From Akanthomyces muscarius (Eukaryota > Ascomycota > Sordariomycetes > Hypocreales > Cordycipitaceae), in contig NC_079242.1 in assembly GCF_028009165.1 (NCBI RefSeq), forward strand, positions 2,914,001 to 2,978,000: a stretch of 64,000 nt of DNA, written 5' to 3'. Every line of letters begins with the position of its first letter. The stretch's first letter is position 1. Made by a program: the position numbers and the translations under genes. Below, piece after piece: positions 1 through 11,795 of this stretch. The notes below the pieces were generated by a model. The model had not been told where the DNA came from. It saw only the letters and a list, made by a program, of their open reading frames with translations, and ran no database searches.

Positions 1-487
1 AGAGCAGAGGCTTACTGCGGAGAATAATACATCCATTTAAATATCTTTTGATTGTGTGAGCGCGCATGGAGTGAATGCGATCAAAATTGGATTTATTTCA
101 TTTTGTAAAACTTATAGACATAAAACTTTTCTCATAAAAAACGAGCCCGTCTTCCCGCGAGGATAGGAAACGGGCACGTTTGGTGGCAAGCAGCCCTCCT
201 ATCTTGTTCCGTTGTCCCTCAATCTGCCGTGGATGAGATTACAGCCACAAGCCGCAATACTCATCGTGGCAGGACCAGACAACAGGTGAGAGACTGCTTG
301 CCGCCGATGTTAGTCGTCCGGCTCGTCGTCCTCGCTGGCGCCGTTTTCTGGCACCGCCAAGTCTTGGCACTCCAGGTCGACGTGGATTCCTAAGTTGCAA
401 CTGGCTTCGCTGCCGCCCCTGCCATGCGTCTGCTCATACGGCGACTGCTGGTAGTGCGGAGGAGCTTTATCCCTATGGATGCCCTTT
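1..487. other. 3' flank of RLI1, no gene seen
   Basis: No convincing coding sequence is visible. The stretch lies downstream of RLI1, which is read leftwards, so part of it is probably its 3' UTR. The short open frame on the minus strand at 310-537 has no recognisable motif and overlaps the RLI1 end. The one clear structure is a long imperfect inverted repeat at 140-180, listed separately. Confidence 0.6.
140..180. other. Imperfect 14-bp-stem hairpin downstream of RLI1
   Basis: Bases 140-143 (AACG) pair with 177-180 (CGTT), 145-150 (GCCCGT) with 170-175 (ACGGGC), and 152-155 (TTCC) with 166-169 (GGAA). One A/A mismatch and one bulged C interrupt the stem, and the loop is about 10 nt. It lies some 310-350 nt past the RLI1 stop codon. 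It could be an RNA element in the 3' UTR of RLI1, a structure in a transcript from further left, or chance. The pairing is read directly; a function is not shown. Confidence 0.6.
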
Positions 488-2530
488 TCAAGCAGTAACC
501 TTATCGTCGTTGTCATCCAGGAAGAAGTAGTTGCCATTCATCTTCTGCTCCTGATCCAGCTGAGAGTCCAGCTTGTTGATACGGGGGCGATAGTTGGTGG
601 GGTCACGGCGGAAGGTGACGTCAAGATTCTTGAGGAAAGTGTTGCAACCGGTGAGGAGGGACTCGGGGGTGTTTGCGTGCGCGTCGATACCGGGCTTGCC
701 GTCAAAGACAATGACACGATCAGCGAGGTAGGTGGCCATGATGAAATCGTGCTCGACGACAAAGGCGGTCTTCTTGTTATGCATGATGAAACGCTTAATG
801 ACACGCGAGGCAATGATACGCTGCTCGGAATCGAGGTAGGCAGAGGGCTCGTCGATCAGGTAGATGTCAGCAGGGAGACCAAGAGCCAGAACAATGGCCA
901 CACGCTGCAGTTCACCACCAGACAGGTTTTTGACTTCCTGGTCAATGAAGTCGTCGAGCTTGAGAGGCTTGACGACATCCGTCTGGAACTGAGGAGACAG
1001 GAACGCGGCCTTGATCTTCTTGAAAAAGAGTTGGCGGACAGTACCATCGTACTTGGGTGTGATGGTCTGGGGCTTCATGCTGATTCTCATCTCGGGAACG
1101 CCAGCCTTGGTGTCAGGCTTGAGAGCACCGGCAAGCAGACGACAGAAGGTAGTCTTGCCAGTACCGTTCTCTCCCATCATGACAATGATCTCAGAGTCGG
1201 TGAAGTCACCAGAGTCAATACGGAGACGGAAGTTGCCAAGAGTCTTCTCCATCTTGGGGTACTTGAAAGCGCGAGAACGATCCAGGGCGTACTCGTCGGC
1301 ACCCTCGGAAATGCGGAAAGTCAGAGACTCGTCACGGAAACGCAAGTTCTCAGTAGGGATGTGACCGTCGAGGAAGATGTTGATACCTTCACGGACTGAC
1401 GAGGGCAGAGTAACCACGCCGTAGATGGCGGGCTTACCGTAGAGAACGCAGATGAAGTCGGAGAGATAGTCAAGAACGGACAAATCGTGCTCAACAACAA
1501 TGATGTAGTCATTGTCACGGAGAAGCGAGCGAATGATTCTGGCAGCAGAGAGACGCTGCTTGACATCAAGATACGAAGAAGGCTCGTCAAACATGTAGAC
1601 ATCGGCATTCTGGACACACACGGTACCAATGGCGAAACGCTGGAGCTCACCACCAGAGAGGAGGGTAATGTCACGGTCCATGATGTGATTGAGCTCGAGG
1701 ACATTGGCGACCTCCTCAGTGTTGTTGAGAGAGGCACGGCTCTCGATAAGGTGGCGGACGCTCTTCTCAGGGCCACGGACGGCCTTGGGAATCTGATCGA
1801 CATACTGGGGCTTGACGACAGCCTTCAGGTCATCCTCCAGAAGCTTGGTGAAGTAGTCTAGATGGGTGTTAGTTAGCCAGAATCACTACCATGGAAAATA
1901 AAAAAGTAACGGCTTACTCTGAAGCTCAGAACCACGGAAGTGCTTGATGACGTCCTCCCAATCAGGAGGGTTGTCGAAGCGACCCAGGTTAGGCTTGAGC
2001 TTGCCGCTGAGAATTTTCAGAGCGGTACTCTTGCCGATACCGTTGGTTCCAACAAGACCAAGCACCTGATTAGGGCGAGGCATGGGCAAACGGTGAAGCT
2101 TGAAGCTGTTGGGGCCATAGCGATGGGTGACCTGACTTTCGAGGTTGGTGGGCAGGTTGATAATTGTGATGGCGTCGAAAGGGCACTTCTTGGGGCAGAT
2201 ACCACAACCAATGCAGAGCGATTCGGAAATGAAGGCTAGACGGGAATCGGGAGCGACTTCAATACAGAGCTTGCCACTGCGAACGACAGGGCACGACTTT
2301 TTGCACTCCTGCCTGCACTTTCGGGGACGACACTGTAAAGACGGTCAGTACGGCGGGGTAGTCGAAGAACAGGCTCGGCGGGCGGGGGCGTACTTTGTCG
2401 CTGTTGACAATGGCAATACTGGAGCAGAAAGCGTTAGCCGTTGAATATTCGAATTATCACCATAACTTGTGCACAGTGCCCACAGGCAGCGTCGGGCAGT
2501 CGCAGCTTACCGGGTGAGTTTGTCGACCAT
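488..2530 (-). CDS. RLI1: Ribosome recycling ATPase ABCE1/Rli1
   Basis: Iron-sulfur ABC ATPase that splits ribosomes after termination and acts in 40S/60S biogenesis and export; cytosol and nucleus. The model has four exons: 2511-2530, 2394-2418, 1918-2332 and 488-1857, giving 609 residues, almost the same as the yeast protein. The N-terminus carries two 4Fe-4S cysteine clusters, the second seen as [12 protein letters not shown]. Two nucleotide-binding domains follow, with Walker A motifs GTNGIGKST and GENGTGKT, and each has a signature LSGGELQR and a conserved DEPSSYLD or DEPSAYLD. The start is the ATG at 2530, which encodes MVDKLTR before the conserved IAIVNSDK. Two of the exons are only 20 and 25 nt, so automatic callers may begin this gene too late. 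It is divergent from CHD1 across about 2 kb. Nothing is missing and it is expected to be essential. Confidence 0.97.
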
Positions 2531-4587
2531 GGTGGCGGCGGTGGTGGTGTTGGATGGTGGGGTAGTGAAGTTTTTGACACGATTTACTGTTTTTATATGC
2601 TGGGAATTGGAAGCAAGCCGGACGAGCTATAGCGGGGCAGAAAGACAAAAGGAAGAAGATCCTGGGCGCAGAGCAATGACCAAAGCACACGGCGGGCGCA
2701 AAGGCAAGTCTCGAGGAGGATCTGGAAGTTGGTGGTAGGAGGAGAAGGAAAAGAAGGAGAACAAGGTGCGGTAAACGGTGGCCGCAAGTAGTGGGATGGT
2801 CATCAATTTTTCGCGCCTCGTGAATCGTCGACTTGGCGGGGCAGGGCAACTGTGGACGAGATTTGGCCGCCGTGAGCTGTTGCAGTGGGGAGCTCGAGGG
2901 GCGTTAGAGGTTAGGCTCGGAAGAAGTACAGATTGCCTGGGAAAGGGTGTTGGAGTACATGTGCACCGGGTTTGCCCTATCTAGCTGCGTCGGCCATCAT
3001 GCCCAAACAGTGTGCGGCAATAGGGACAGACATGACCACAGAGGAAGGGGCTATAAACATGCCAAAGTTGATGAATACAATTGTTCTCAGCACTGCAGAG
3101 TAGCCTGTCGAATATCAAGCTAGTTGCAATATTACTATTTATGTTTGTCTGTTTGCTTGCTTGAAAGATTGAACTAGCTGTGAAGGCAATGTGGAAGGCC
3201 GTAATTTAGAGCTCACTAGGTAGGCAGGTGGCTGCCAAGGGGAGTCGATTCTCCGACGACCACGTTTCTAGCACGGGTAGAGTACCGCAGTAAATCAGCT
3301 GATGGATACCATGGTTCGCATATTTGCATAGTCTCGTCTCAGCATCGCAAGTGATGGTAGCACAATGGCAGCGAGAGATTGCACTGTAGTACGGATATAA
3401 GGGCGCAGGGTACCTAGGCAGATACCAGCATGTTCCCCTACGAGAATGCAGTGCCACACACCTCACCGCACACCCAAAAGTGAAAGGCAGAAAAGTTAAA
3501 CAAGAAAACCTTGATCAGCCATAAAAGGTAATGTTATGCATGACCATACTTACAGTGATTGCCTCCAGCCAGCTTTGCCTTTGTTGGCTGGCCACGCGTG
3601 AAGGACAAGTTGGTGATGAGATGTTCTGGAGCGCCTACACGTGACCTTGTGGCTGTGGCACAGCACCCACAGGCTTTGGTGGCAGGTAGACTAGCGAGGT
3701 GATCTGTACCTACCTACCTGATTACCTAGGTACCTAGGCAGCGGAAGACGCTGTAAGTGAGCGCTGTAAGATGCCGGGGGATGCGCTGTAGGCGGGCCAA
3801 TACGAGAGTGGTAGCGCCTCAGGCAGCCAAGCACAGCGCGTGGTACAGCGCCTCGCAACTTGTGGCACCCCTGTAGCACTCCTGCCACCGAACCTAAAAT
3901 GGGCTGCCCCCAACCCAGACCCAGCCGTGCCTTCGGTTCTCCGCCCCGTCCGTCCCTCCATTTTCTTTCTGCCTTTCTCGCCTATGCTTTTTTAATACTT
4001 CGGCCGTCTCCAACCACGCTCCCTCGTTATCTACCGATTTTCCCCACGATCCTCCCCGAAAAGCCCTGCTGCGTCTCGCAGTCTACTTCATATCGCTTTC
4101 GGTTACTTCCCTTCTTTTTATTCATGACTGGTAAGTCTCCTGTGCGTTTCTACCTACGCCCCCATCCCTCTCGTGGCCACTACACCAGCGCCAGATATCG
4201 CCCATGCCTGCTTGCGACGCTTGACGAGGCACTGTTAGCCATCTGGGACACCTGAAATGGCAGTTCTCGCTTCAATTATCGATGAAACCCGTTGATTTTG
4301 ATGGCTTGGTTCTGTATACGCTCCAGCACTGCCTCCAACAGCATCGCCAACCGTCTGCCAGGTCCTGGTCCCTGGGTCGCTTTCCATCACCAAAGCTTCC
4401 ATACGCGAGCGATATCGGCAATATTCCATCTCAACATCGCTTCTACTTTCTATTCAGATCATTCAGCTCGATTCCATTGCCACTCTCTACTGGCTTGCGC
4501 CCCTGGACTGTCATATAGGCGAGGGATATTCTGCTGACACCACTCTGGACTCATAGGTCGCATCGAGCGCTCGGCGAAACCACAAAC
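2531..4587. other. Divergent intergenic region RLI1 / CHD1
   Basis: About 2 kb between two divergent starts. No open frame with recognisable motifs was found. It contains AGGTA/CCTAGG-type motifs at 3217-3224, around 3411-3421 and, most densely, 3706-3740. A perfect ACGCGT lies at 3594-3599. From about 3930 to 4540 the plus strand becomes pyrimidine-rich, as expected for the promoter and leader of CHD1. Confidence 0.55.
3706..3740. repeat. AGGTA/CCTAGGTA palindrome cluster
   Basis: Tandem copies of a short palindromic unit (ACCTACCT followed by ACCTAGGTACCTAGG) stand in the RLI1/CHD1 spacer. The same unit recurs at 25021-25073, 25418-25452, about 25750 and about 35093. It was seen only between genes. 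Its function is unknown. Confidence 0.7.
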
Positions 4588-7500
4588 ATGTCTAGCCCTG
4601 CCTTGGGCAGTCCTATTAACGGACATGTGATGGAAGATGATGAAAACGACTCGCATATCCCTCCACAACGCTCTCGGAGCCACAGCGATGCCTCCAATCG
4701 CTCCGTGACCCCGTCGCATCGGCCCTCGCCTATGAGATCCGTCAGAGGCGCCAGTGACGGCGCAAACAACATCTCGGACGATGATCGCATGTCAGAGAGT
4801 CAACAATCCAGCGCCGATGACGCGTCTCACGACGCTGACTTTGAGATACGCAAAGATGCACCCTCTCCGCAAGAACATGACGACGAGGAGACGCGCGGCC
4901 GTGCCAGCTCCAGCGACTCGAATCAAACATCCAAGCGAAAAGCGTCATTCGACGAAGAAGAGTACATGAGAGCCAACCCGGAGCTCTATGGTCTACGCCG
5001 TAGTGTATGGCATCCCCGACCCGTGAAAAATTTTCATCTCTTCCATTGGCGCTAACTTTTGACTATAGCGACGCCCCCAACCGCAAATCAAACTGGTACG
5101 CCCTCTGCCAATATTGAAGCCGATTATATTACTTACAGCTGTCGCATAGGCCGAATCTGAATCGGAATCTGATGCCGAGCCCGTTAGACGTCGTCAAGTC
5201 AAGAGGCGACGCGTTGACAACTCTCAAACGTGTATGTTATGCTGTGCTGTCCTCCTAATTACCTACCCCAACTAACATCGCCATTAGCCTCCAAGCGAGC
5301 GACACCGGTAATGCAACTGTCCACTAACGACTCCGACTCCGATTCAGATACCTATGGTGGTGCACGAGCAAAGAGCCAAATCAAGCGAGCTCGGCGACGG
5401 CTCGAGGCTCAACCAGCCCTCGCTCTCACGGAGAAGCGCTGGTCCAGCCGACGAGCCGCTCAGCAAGTCCAGCAAGGAGCTTACGACGAAGAGAGTGATG
5501 CCGAGGAAGAAGAAGAAGATGACACCGAAGTCGGCCAGGGCTATTACGTTGCCGACTATGTCGATGACTCCCCCTACGTCGAAAAGGTCATTAAGCATCG
5601 TATCAAAGACGATGCTTCTCTTGCATACGACTCTAGCCGACATGACTTTGAATATTTCATCAAATGGCAAGGCAAGTCAAACTTGCACGACACGTGGGAG
5701 ACAATTGAATCTCTTCGCGATGTGCGTGGTTTCCGCAAAGTCGAAAACTACTTCCGAAAGCTTGTCGAGTATGAGCTCGACATTCGTTTTGGTGAGGAGA
5801 TGCCACCTGAGGTTAAGGAGCAATATTTCCTCGACCGTGAGCGTGACGAAGAAGCCTTTGAGGACTTTACGAAGGTGGAAAGAGTTGTCAATGTTCGCGA
5901 TGGAGAAGAAGGCACCGAGTATTTCGTCAAATGGAAGGGCCTCACCTATGAAGAATGCACCTGGGAGGCCGCTTCGGAAATAAGTGCTCAGTTCCAAGAC
6001 AAGATTGATCAGTATCTTGACCGTGCATCGAGATCCTGGCAGTCGGACCGCAAGGAAACGAACCTGGACACACGTTCTAGAATGACGAAACTCGATGCCC
6101 AGCCTGATTATATCCAGAATGGCGAGCTGCGGTCCTTTCAGCTTCGTGGACTCAACTTCCTCGCCCTCAATTGGTGCCGAGGCAACAACGTCATTCTTGC
6201 CGATGAAATGGGTCTGGGCAAAACGGTGCAGACTGTCTCGTTTCTCAGCTGGCTGCGCAACTGCCGCAAGCAAGAAGGTCCCTCGTTGGTTGTCGCCCCT
6301 CTTAGCGTTATCCCGGCTTGGTGCGACACGTTCAATAATTGGTCACCGGACATGAACTATGTCGTGTATTTGGGTCCCGAAGATGCACGCAACATAATTC
6401 GCGAAAATGAGTTGCTTGTTGATGGCAATCCGAAGAAACCCAAATTCAATGTTCTCGTCACATCGTACGAGTTCATTCTTCAAGACTGGCAATTTCTTCA
6501 ATCCATCAAGTTTCAGGTGCTAGCAGTTGACGAAGCCCATCGTCTCAAGAATCGTGAGTCGCAGCTTTACGCACGTCTGGTTGGCTTCGGCATTCCCTGC
6601 AAAGTACTCATCACCGGCACGCCCATCCAAAACAATCTGTCCGAGCTTGCTGCACTTTTGGACTTCTTGAACCCAGGCAAAGTCAACATTGATGAAGACC
6701 TCGACACACTTTCCGCAGTTGATGCCCAAGAAAAGCTTCAAGAGCTTCACTCCGCTATCGCGCCCTACATTTTGCGTCGCACCAAAGAAACTGTGGAATC
6801 TGACCTGCCACCAAAGACAGAAAAGATCATTCGTGTTGAGCTTTCCGATGTTCAGCTGGATTACTACAAGAACATCTTGACAAGGAACTATGCTGCGCTT
6901 GCCGATGCCAGCAGTGGTCACAAGAACTCATTGCTGAACATCATGATGGAGCTCAAGAAGATCAGCAACCACCCTTACATGTTTCCTGGCGCTGAAGAGC
7001 GAGTTTTGGCTGGTAGCGTCCGCCGTGAAGACCAAATCAAGGGTCTCATCACAAGCAGCGGAAAGATGATGCTCCTGGATCAATTGCTTTCGAAACTGAA
7101 GAAGGACGGCCATCGTGTTCTCATCTTCAGTCAGATGGTCAAAATGCTTGACATCCTCGGCGACTACATGTCTCTACGTGGCTACAAATTCCAGAGATTA
7201 GATGGCACGATTGCGGCAGGCCCAAGAAGAATGGCCATCAACCACTTCAATGCCGACGAAAGTGAAGATTTCTGCTTCTTGCTTTCTACTCGTGCGGGTG
7301 GTCTGGGTATCAACCTTATGACAGCGGACACTGTCGTCATTTTTGATTCCGATTGGAATCCCCAGGCTGACTTGCAGGCCATGGCCCGAGCCCACAGAAT
7401 TGGTCAGAAGCGCCCAGTCAACATCTATCGCCTTGTCTCGAAGGAAACTGTCGAAGAAGAAGTCTTGGAACGTGCTCGAAACAAGTTGCTGCTAGAGTAC

Positions 7501-9837
7501 CTTACCATCCAGGCTGGCGTCACCGATGATGGCAAGGCCGCATTTAAGGAAGAGCTCAACAAGAAAGGTATCAAGGTTGATGGACCGTCTTCGAACGAGG
7601 ACATTCAGATGGTACTGAAGATGCGCTCGTCCAAGATGTTTGAGCAGAGCGGCAACCAGAAGCGTCTTGAACAGCTCGATATTGATTCTATCCTTGAGAA
7701 TGCAGAAGTCACTAAGACCAAGGTCGATGACAAGATCAACTTGAGCAGTGGAGGCATCGATTGGGACAACTTCATGCAAATCACGGATGTCAAGGTGGAC
7801 GACATTAACCTTGACTGGGATCAGATCATTCCGGCCGACAAGCTGGCAGAGATCAAGGCTGATGAAGAGAAGCGTCAGCACGAAGATTATCTTGCCAAGG
7901 TCGCCGCTGAGAGTGCACCGCGACGCGCCGCTATCAAGAACCGTAATCGGGAGTCTGAACGAGCCGATCGCCTCAAGAAGCGACAGAGGGAACAACAGCA
8001 AGAGGAAGAAGAAGAACGTGCTCTGCGAGCCGATCCCAAACGGCCCCTCAATGACAAAGAGCAGCGCAACCTCATCAAGGCCTATTTCCGCTATGGCTCC
8101 ATGGATGATCGACAAGATGATATCATTCGTGAAGCAAAGCTTGTCGATCGCGATGGCGATTTTGTCAAGTCTGTTCTAGACGACTTCATCAAAGCCGCAC
8201 AGGCAGCTGTGGATGACAATCTCAACAGAATGGCTGAGGAAGAGCAGAAGATGGGTAAAACTTTGACGAAGAAGGACAAGAAGGCTGTTTTGATCGACTT
8301 TGGTGAGCTGAAAAAGGTCAATGCTGAAACAGCCATCGAGCGACCAAAGCAGTTGCAGTTTCTTCGCGATGCCATTCGAAGTCAAACGGATTGGAAAACA
8401 TTCCGACTTCCAGACGCAACCAAGGGCGCCAATTACAGCTGTCCATGGGGCGCCAAGGAAGATGCCATGCTTCTTGTTGGTATCGACAGGCACGGATTCG
8501 GTGCATGGGTACCGATCCGGGACGATCCAGACCTGGAACTTTCAGAAAAATTGTTTCTGGAGGAGCATCGTGTTGGCAAGAAGGAAGAGCGATCCAAGGC
8601 CAATGACAAGTCGAAGGCCCCCGGCGCGGTGCATCTCGTCCGACGCACTGAATACTTACTTGCCGTCCTTCTTGCAAGACAATCGAATGATCGCGCTGGC
8701 CCCAGGGCGGCAGAAGGCCACCGTGCAAAGAAGCAGTCTCTATCCAATGGCCACCGTAACAGCGCTGCTGCATCCCCAAGTGCTCAGGGAGCGAAACGTC
8801 CCCGAGAAAAGGAGCGGGATCATGATCGCGGAACCCCCCGGCCAGAACTCAAGCGCAAACAGGGCTCGCATGAAGATTCACGTATTCCAAAGCATCATCG
8901 AGCCGAAGACGGGCGTCGCAACAGTAGGCCCGACGACAGAGGCGACAGGCAAGAAAAGCCTCGACGCCGAGATGATGATGACCGTGACCGACGCCGTGAA
9001 AAACCTCGCCACAGAGATGATTATCGCAGAGACGACTACCGTCGCGATGATCGACGGGATGATCGACGGGATGACCGCCGTGACGACAGGCGGGATGACC
9101 GCCGTGACGACCACCGCCGTGACGACCACCGGCGCGATGACAGACGCGATGACAGGCGTGACGAACGGCGTGACGACAGACATGACAGACGTGACGACAG
9201 ACGTGACGACCATCGACGCGATGACCATCGACGTGATGAACACCGACGCGATGACCATCGACGTGATGAACACCGACGTGATGAACACCGACGTGATGAC
9301 CACCGACGTGACGATCGTCATGGCGAGCGCGAGAGAAGCGACCACCAAGAGCACCGCCCCCTGGATGATAGGAGAGCAAAGGCACTTCGCCGGCTGGACG
9401 AGCTCAGGAAAATTGGTGACAATGCGGATCTTCGCGAGCAGGACAATGACGCCATGATCTGGTATCTGCTCAAGCCCGTTCGAGAGAACTTTGAGCGGAT
9501 TCTGTCGACCACAAAGCACAATGTTCCGTCGCACAAGGAGCGCGCGGCGATTTTTTCAGTGGAGCTTGTGGTCATTGGAACTTTCCTTGATGAGAAGCTT
9601 TCAGCTACTGTTGCGGATGGAGGACTGAAAGATAATTTCTGGTAAGACGAACTTGTCTGCGACACCTTGATAGTCATACTAACCCACGCCGACAGGGAAT
9701 TCCTGGCTGCTCTTTGGCCTGTCGATGACACAAGCAAAAGCGTAACGGGCGAAAGACTCAGCAGCATGTACAGACAATTGTATGCCCATGAGAAGAAGAA
9801 AGGCGGCTCAGCCCGGCCGAGCACAAATGGTGCCTAG
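4588..9837 (+). CDS. CHD1: Chromodomain helicase DNA-binding protein CHD1
   Basis: ATP-dependent nucleosome spacing and remodelling enzyme of transcribed chromatin; nuclear. Exons are 4588-5004, 5069-5095, 5150-5231, 5288-9641 and 9696-9837, giving 1673 residues. An acidic, Ser-rich N-terminal tail is followed by tandem chromodomains (about residues 270 and 368). The SNF2 ATPase has Walker A DEMGLGKT (about 485) and the box VDEAHR (about 590). The second helicase lobe contains AHRIGQKRPVNIYRL (about 876). SANT-SLIDE-like segments lie near 1095 and 1226. A long Arg-Asp repeat covers about 1390-1528, and a C-terminal CHCT (DUF4208) helical domain ends in the last exon. The third intron uses donor GTATGT after base 5231, which restores the frame. 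The RD repeat is unusual; the catalytic residues are intact. Confidence 0.96.
8940..9345 (+). repeat. Arg-Asp (RD) codon repeat inside CHD1
   Basis: Degenerate tandem codons for units such as RRDD, HRRDD and HRRDE, within exon 4 of CHD1. At DNA level the unit is near GATGACCGCCGTGAC and its variants. Stop codons are depleted in other frames, so long spurious open frames appear on both strands here. The repeat sits between the SANT-SLIDE region and the C-terminal CHCT domain and probably forms a charged disordered linker. Confidence 0.9.
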
Positions 9838-10556
9838 TTCGCCCATGGACAAGGCATAGGAGCAACGAATCTTGATCATGAAGGGAGCAAGATATGTATT
9901 TGATCGTCGTGGATTTGAAAGCCTCCTGCATTTTTCCGCATTTATCTGGCGTTTGGTACATTGGGTAAAATTTTCAGTTTCAGTTTTCTTTTCTTTTTGT
10001 CAGGCGGGAGCAAGCAACTACACAACATACCCAGAGGTGCAAGGCATTAGGGAACGACTCACGAAGGACAGGTGGGGAAGGAGTTTGCCATGGGTCGCTG
10101 TTCGATTAGAAATTGGAGGTTATTGTCGTTGTTGGAAGGAATTGCAAGAGTCATATTTGTTCATTGCTGTCTTGTTTGGTCTCTTTACTTTCTGGCGGCT
10201 CTTCTGACTGTCCGGAAATACCGTCTACATCTGCCACTTTGTTTCCCATTGACGGCCAGTTTATACCCCGTGTATTTGAAATATGATGGCTCAAGTAATA
10301 GAAGCGCTTGTGGGAGGATGACAGCGATGTGTTGAAGTAAAAATACACACACAAATCATTGGTGCCCCTTTCGTCGTGAAGTACATTAAAAATGTTTGAG
10401 TACTGTTCATGATGAAGTATTCATGTGCAGTCCGTCGAAGTGCTGTCTATCACAGATGACCAGTGTTGCGGCCTTATCCACTCATTACCAAACCGCACGC
10501 TCACCACTTACATCCTCACCATCAGCATCAGACCCCATCTCTCAAGAAATGCAAAC
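9838..10556. other. Spacer CHD1 to MET22
   Basis: About 0.7 kb between two genes on the same strand. It should hold the CHD1 3' UTR and the promoter of the phosphatase. Short open frames lack motifs and are rejected. An in-frame extension upstream of 10557 exists (from 10425), but it adds residues that lack the usual family N-terminus. Confidence 0.5.
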
Positions 10557-11654
10557 ATGACGGCGAGCTTTGAACGCGAGCGCGCTGTTGCCGAGGCGGC
10601 CGTCCTGCGGGCCGCCCGCCTCACCAAGAAGATCCAGTCCCAAGTTAGCGCCGTGTCCAAGGCCGATGCGACGCCCGTTACCGTCGCCGACTTTGCCGCG
10701 CAAGCGCTCCTCATCAGCGCCCTGCACGCCGCCTTTCCCGGCGACGCCTTCCTCGGCGAGGAGGACTCCTCGGCGCTGCGGAGCGACGCGCAGCTGCGCG
10801 ACAAGGTCTACGAGCTGGTCGTATCGTCAGCCGGGACGACCGACCCCGACGAGGCGGCGGCGGCGCTGGCGAGCCCCTCTTCGGTCGAGGACATGCTCGA
10901 CATGATTGACCTCGGCGGCGCCGGCCAAGGCGGCCCCACGGGCCGATTCTGGGTCATGGACCCCATCGACGGCACCGCGACGTTCCTCAAGGGCCAGCAG
11001 TACGCCGTCGCGCTCGCGCTGATTGAGAATGGCCGCGAGGTCGTCGGCGTGCTGGCCTACCCGAGCCTGGAAGTCGCCGACGACGGCAAGATCTACGACG
11101 ACACCGTCTCCGGTGCAGACGGCCTGGGCGTGCTCCTCGCCGCCGTCAAGGGTCAGGGCGCCACGATCCGGCACTTTCCTTCCCAGAGCGCCGCGTCGCT
11201 GTCGTCGTCGCCCGCGACGCCGCTGGCTGCGCCGCTAGAGGGCGCGGCCGACCTGCGGGATCTGCGCTTCGCCGACTGCCAGCGGTCCTCGTCGACCAAC
11301 CACGGCCTCGTACGGCGCGTCGCGGAGCGCATCGGCGCGCGGTACCCGGGGCTCGACCTATGGGCGAGCCACGTGAGGTACGCGGCGCTGGTGCTGGGCG
11401 GCGCGGACGCCTGGGTGCGGCTCGGCGCGCGGGACAGCGCCGTCTTCTACATCTGGGACAATGCGGGCGCGCAGCTCATCTTCACGGAGCTCGGCGGCAG
11501 GATCACCGACTTTGACGGCAGGGAGATTGACTTTGGCGCCGGGCGCGGCCTGGATGCGAATCGAGGCATGATTGCGGCGCGGGCGAATGTGTTTGATGTG
11601 CTCTTCGCGACGGCGAATGAGCTGCTGGCAGCGGAAAAGGAAGGGACAAGTTGA
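10557..11654 (+). CDS. MET22/HAL2: 3'(2'),5'-bisphosphate nucleotidase (PAP phosphatase)
   Basis: Hydrolyses 3'-phosphoadenosine 5'-phosphate to AMP, removing a toxic by-product of sulfate assimilation. Yeast Hal2 is sensitive to Li+ and Na+ and so affects salt tolerance. Intronless, 365 residues, the usual family length. It belongs to the inositol-monophosphatase superfamily. The metal site is seen as GEED near residue 66, WVMDPIDGT near 133, and the C-terminal WDNAGAQLI, which corresponds to the WD..A motif. The start at 10557 gives MTASFERERAVAEAAV, which aligns with the usual N-terminal helix; an upstream in-frame ATG at 10425 would add 44 residues without family support. Codons are very GC-rich at third positions. 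The gene converges on PEX1 with only 141 bp between stop codons. Confidence 0.93.
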   Translation: MTASFERERAVAEAAVLRAARLTKKIQSQVSAVSKADATPVTVADFAAQALLISALHAAFPGDAFLGEEDSSALRSDAQLRDKVYELVVSSAGTTDPDEAAAALASPSSVEDMLDMIDLGGAGQGGPTGRFWVMDPIDGTATFLKGQQYAVALALIENGREVVGVLAYPSLEVADDGKIYDDTVSGADGLGVLLAAVKGQGATIRHFPSQSAASLSSSPATPLAAPLEGAADLRDLRFADCQRSSSTNHGLVRRVAERIGARYPGLDLWASHVRYAALVLGGADAWVRLGARDSAVFYIWDNAGAQLIFTELGGRITDFDGREIDFGAGRGLDANRGMIAARANVFDVLFATANELLAAEKEGTS

Positions 11655-11795
11655 ATAAAGCACAACATGGCAATTGTGGACTTGACGAGAGCATAAACGT
11701 ATTGTCTAGCTGCTAGCTCCTGCGATGCAAGAAAAATGCGCAAATTGCAAACAGTTTTTATATATATACCTATACATGGACCATGATACCTAATC

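Noticed and set aside
479..1399. 306-codon plus-strand open frame opposite RLI1
   Set aside because: Fully antisense to the conserved RLI1 coding exon; no motif of its own. It arises from RLI1 codon usage.
8321..9457. 378-codon plus-strand frame inside CHD1
   Set aside because: Shifted frame of CHD1; kept open by the RD repeat. Encodes only a Met/Thr/Asp/Val-rich artefact.
8849..9534. Two minus-strand frames opposite the CHD1 repeat (His/Val/Gly-rich and Val/Ile/Thr-rich)
   Set aside because: Antisense reading of the same repeat; no conserved motif. The Val/Ile-rich one mimics membrane protein composition by chance.
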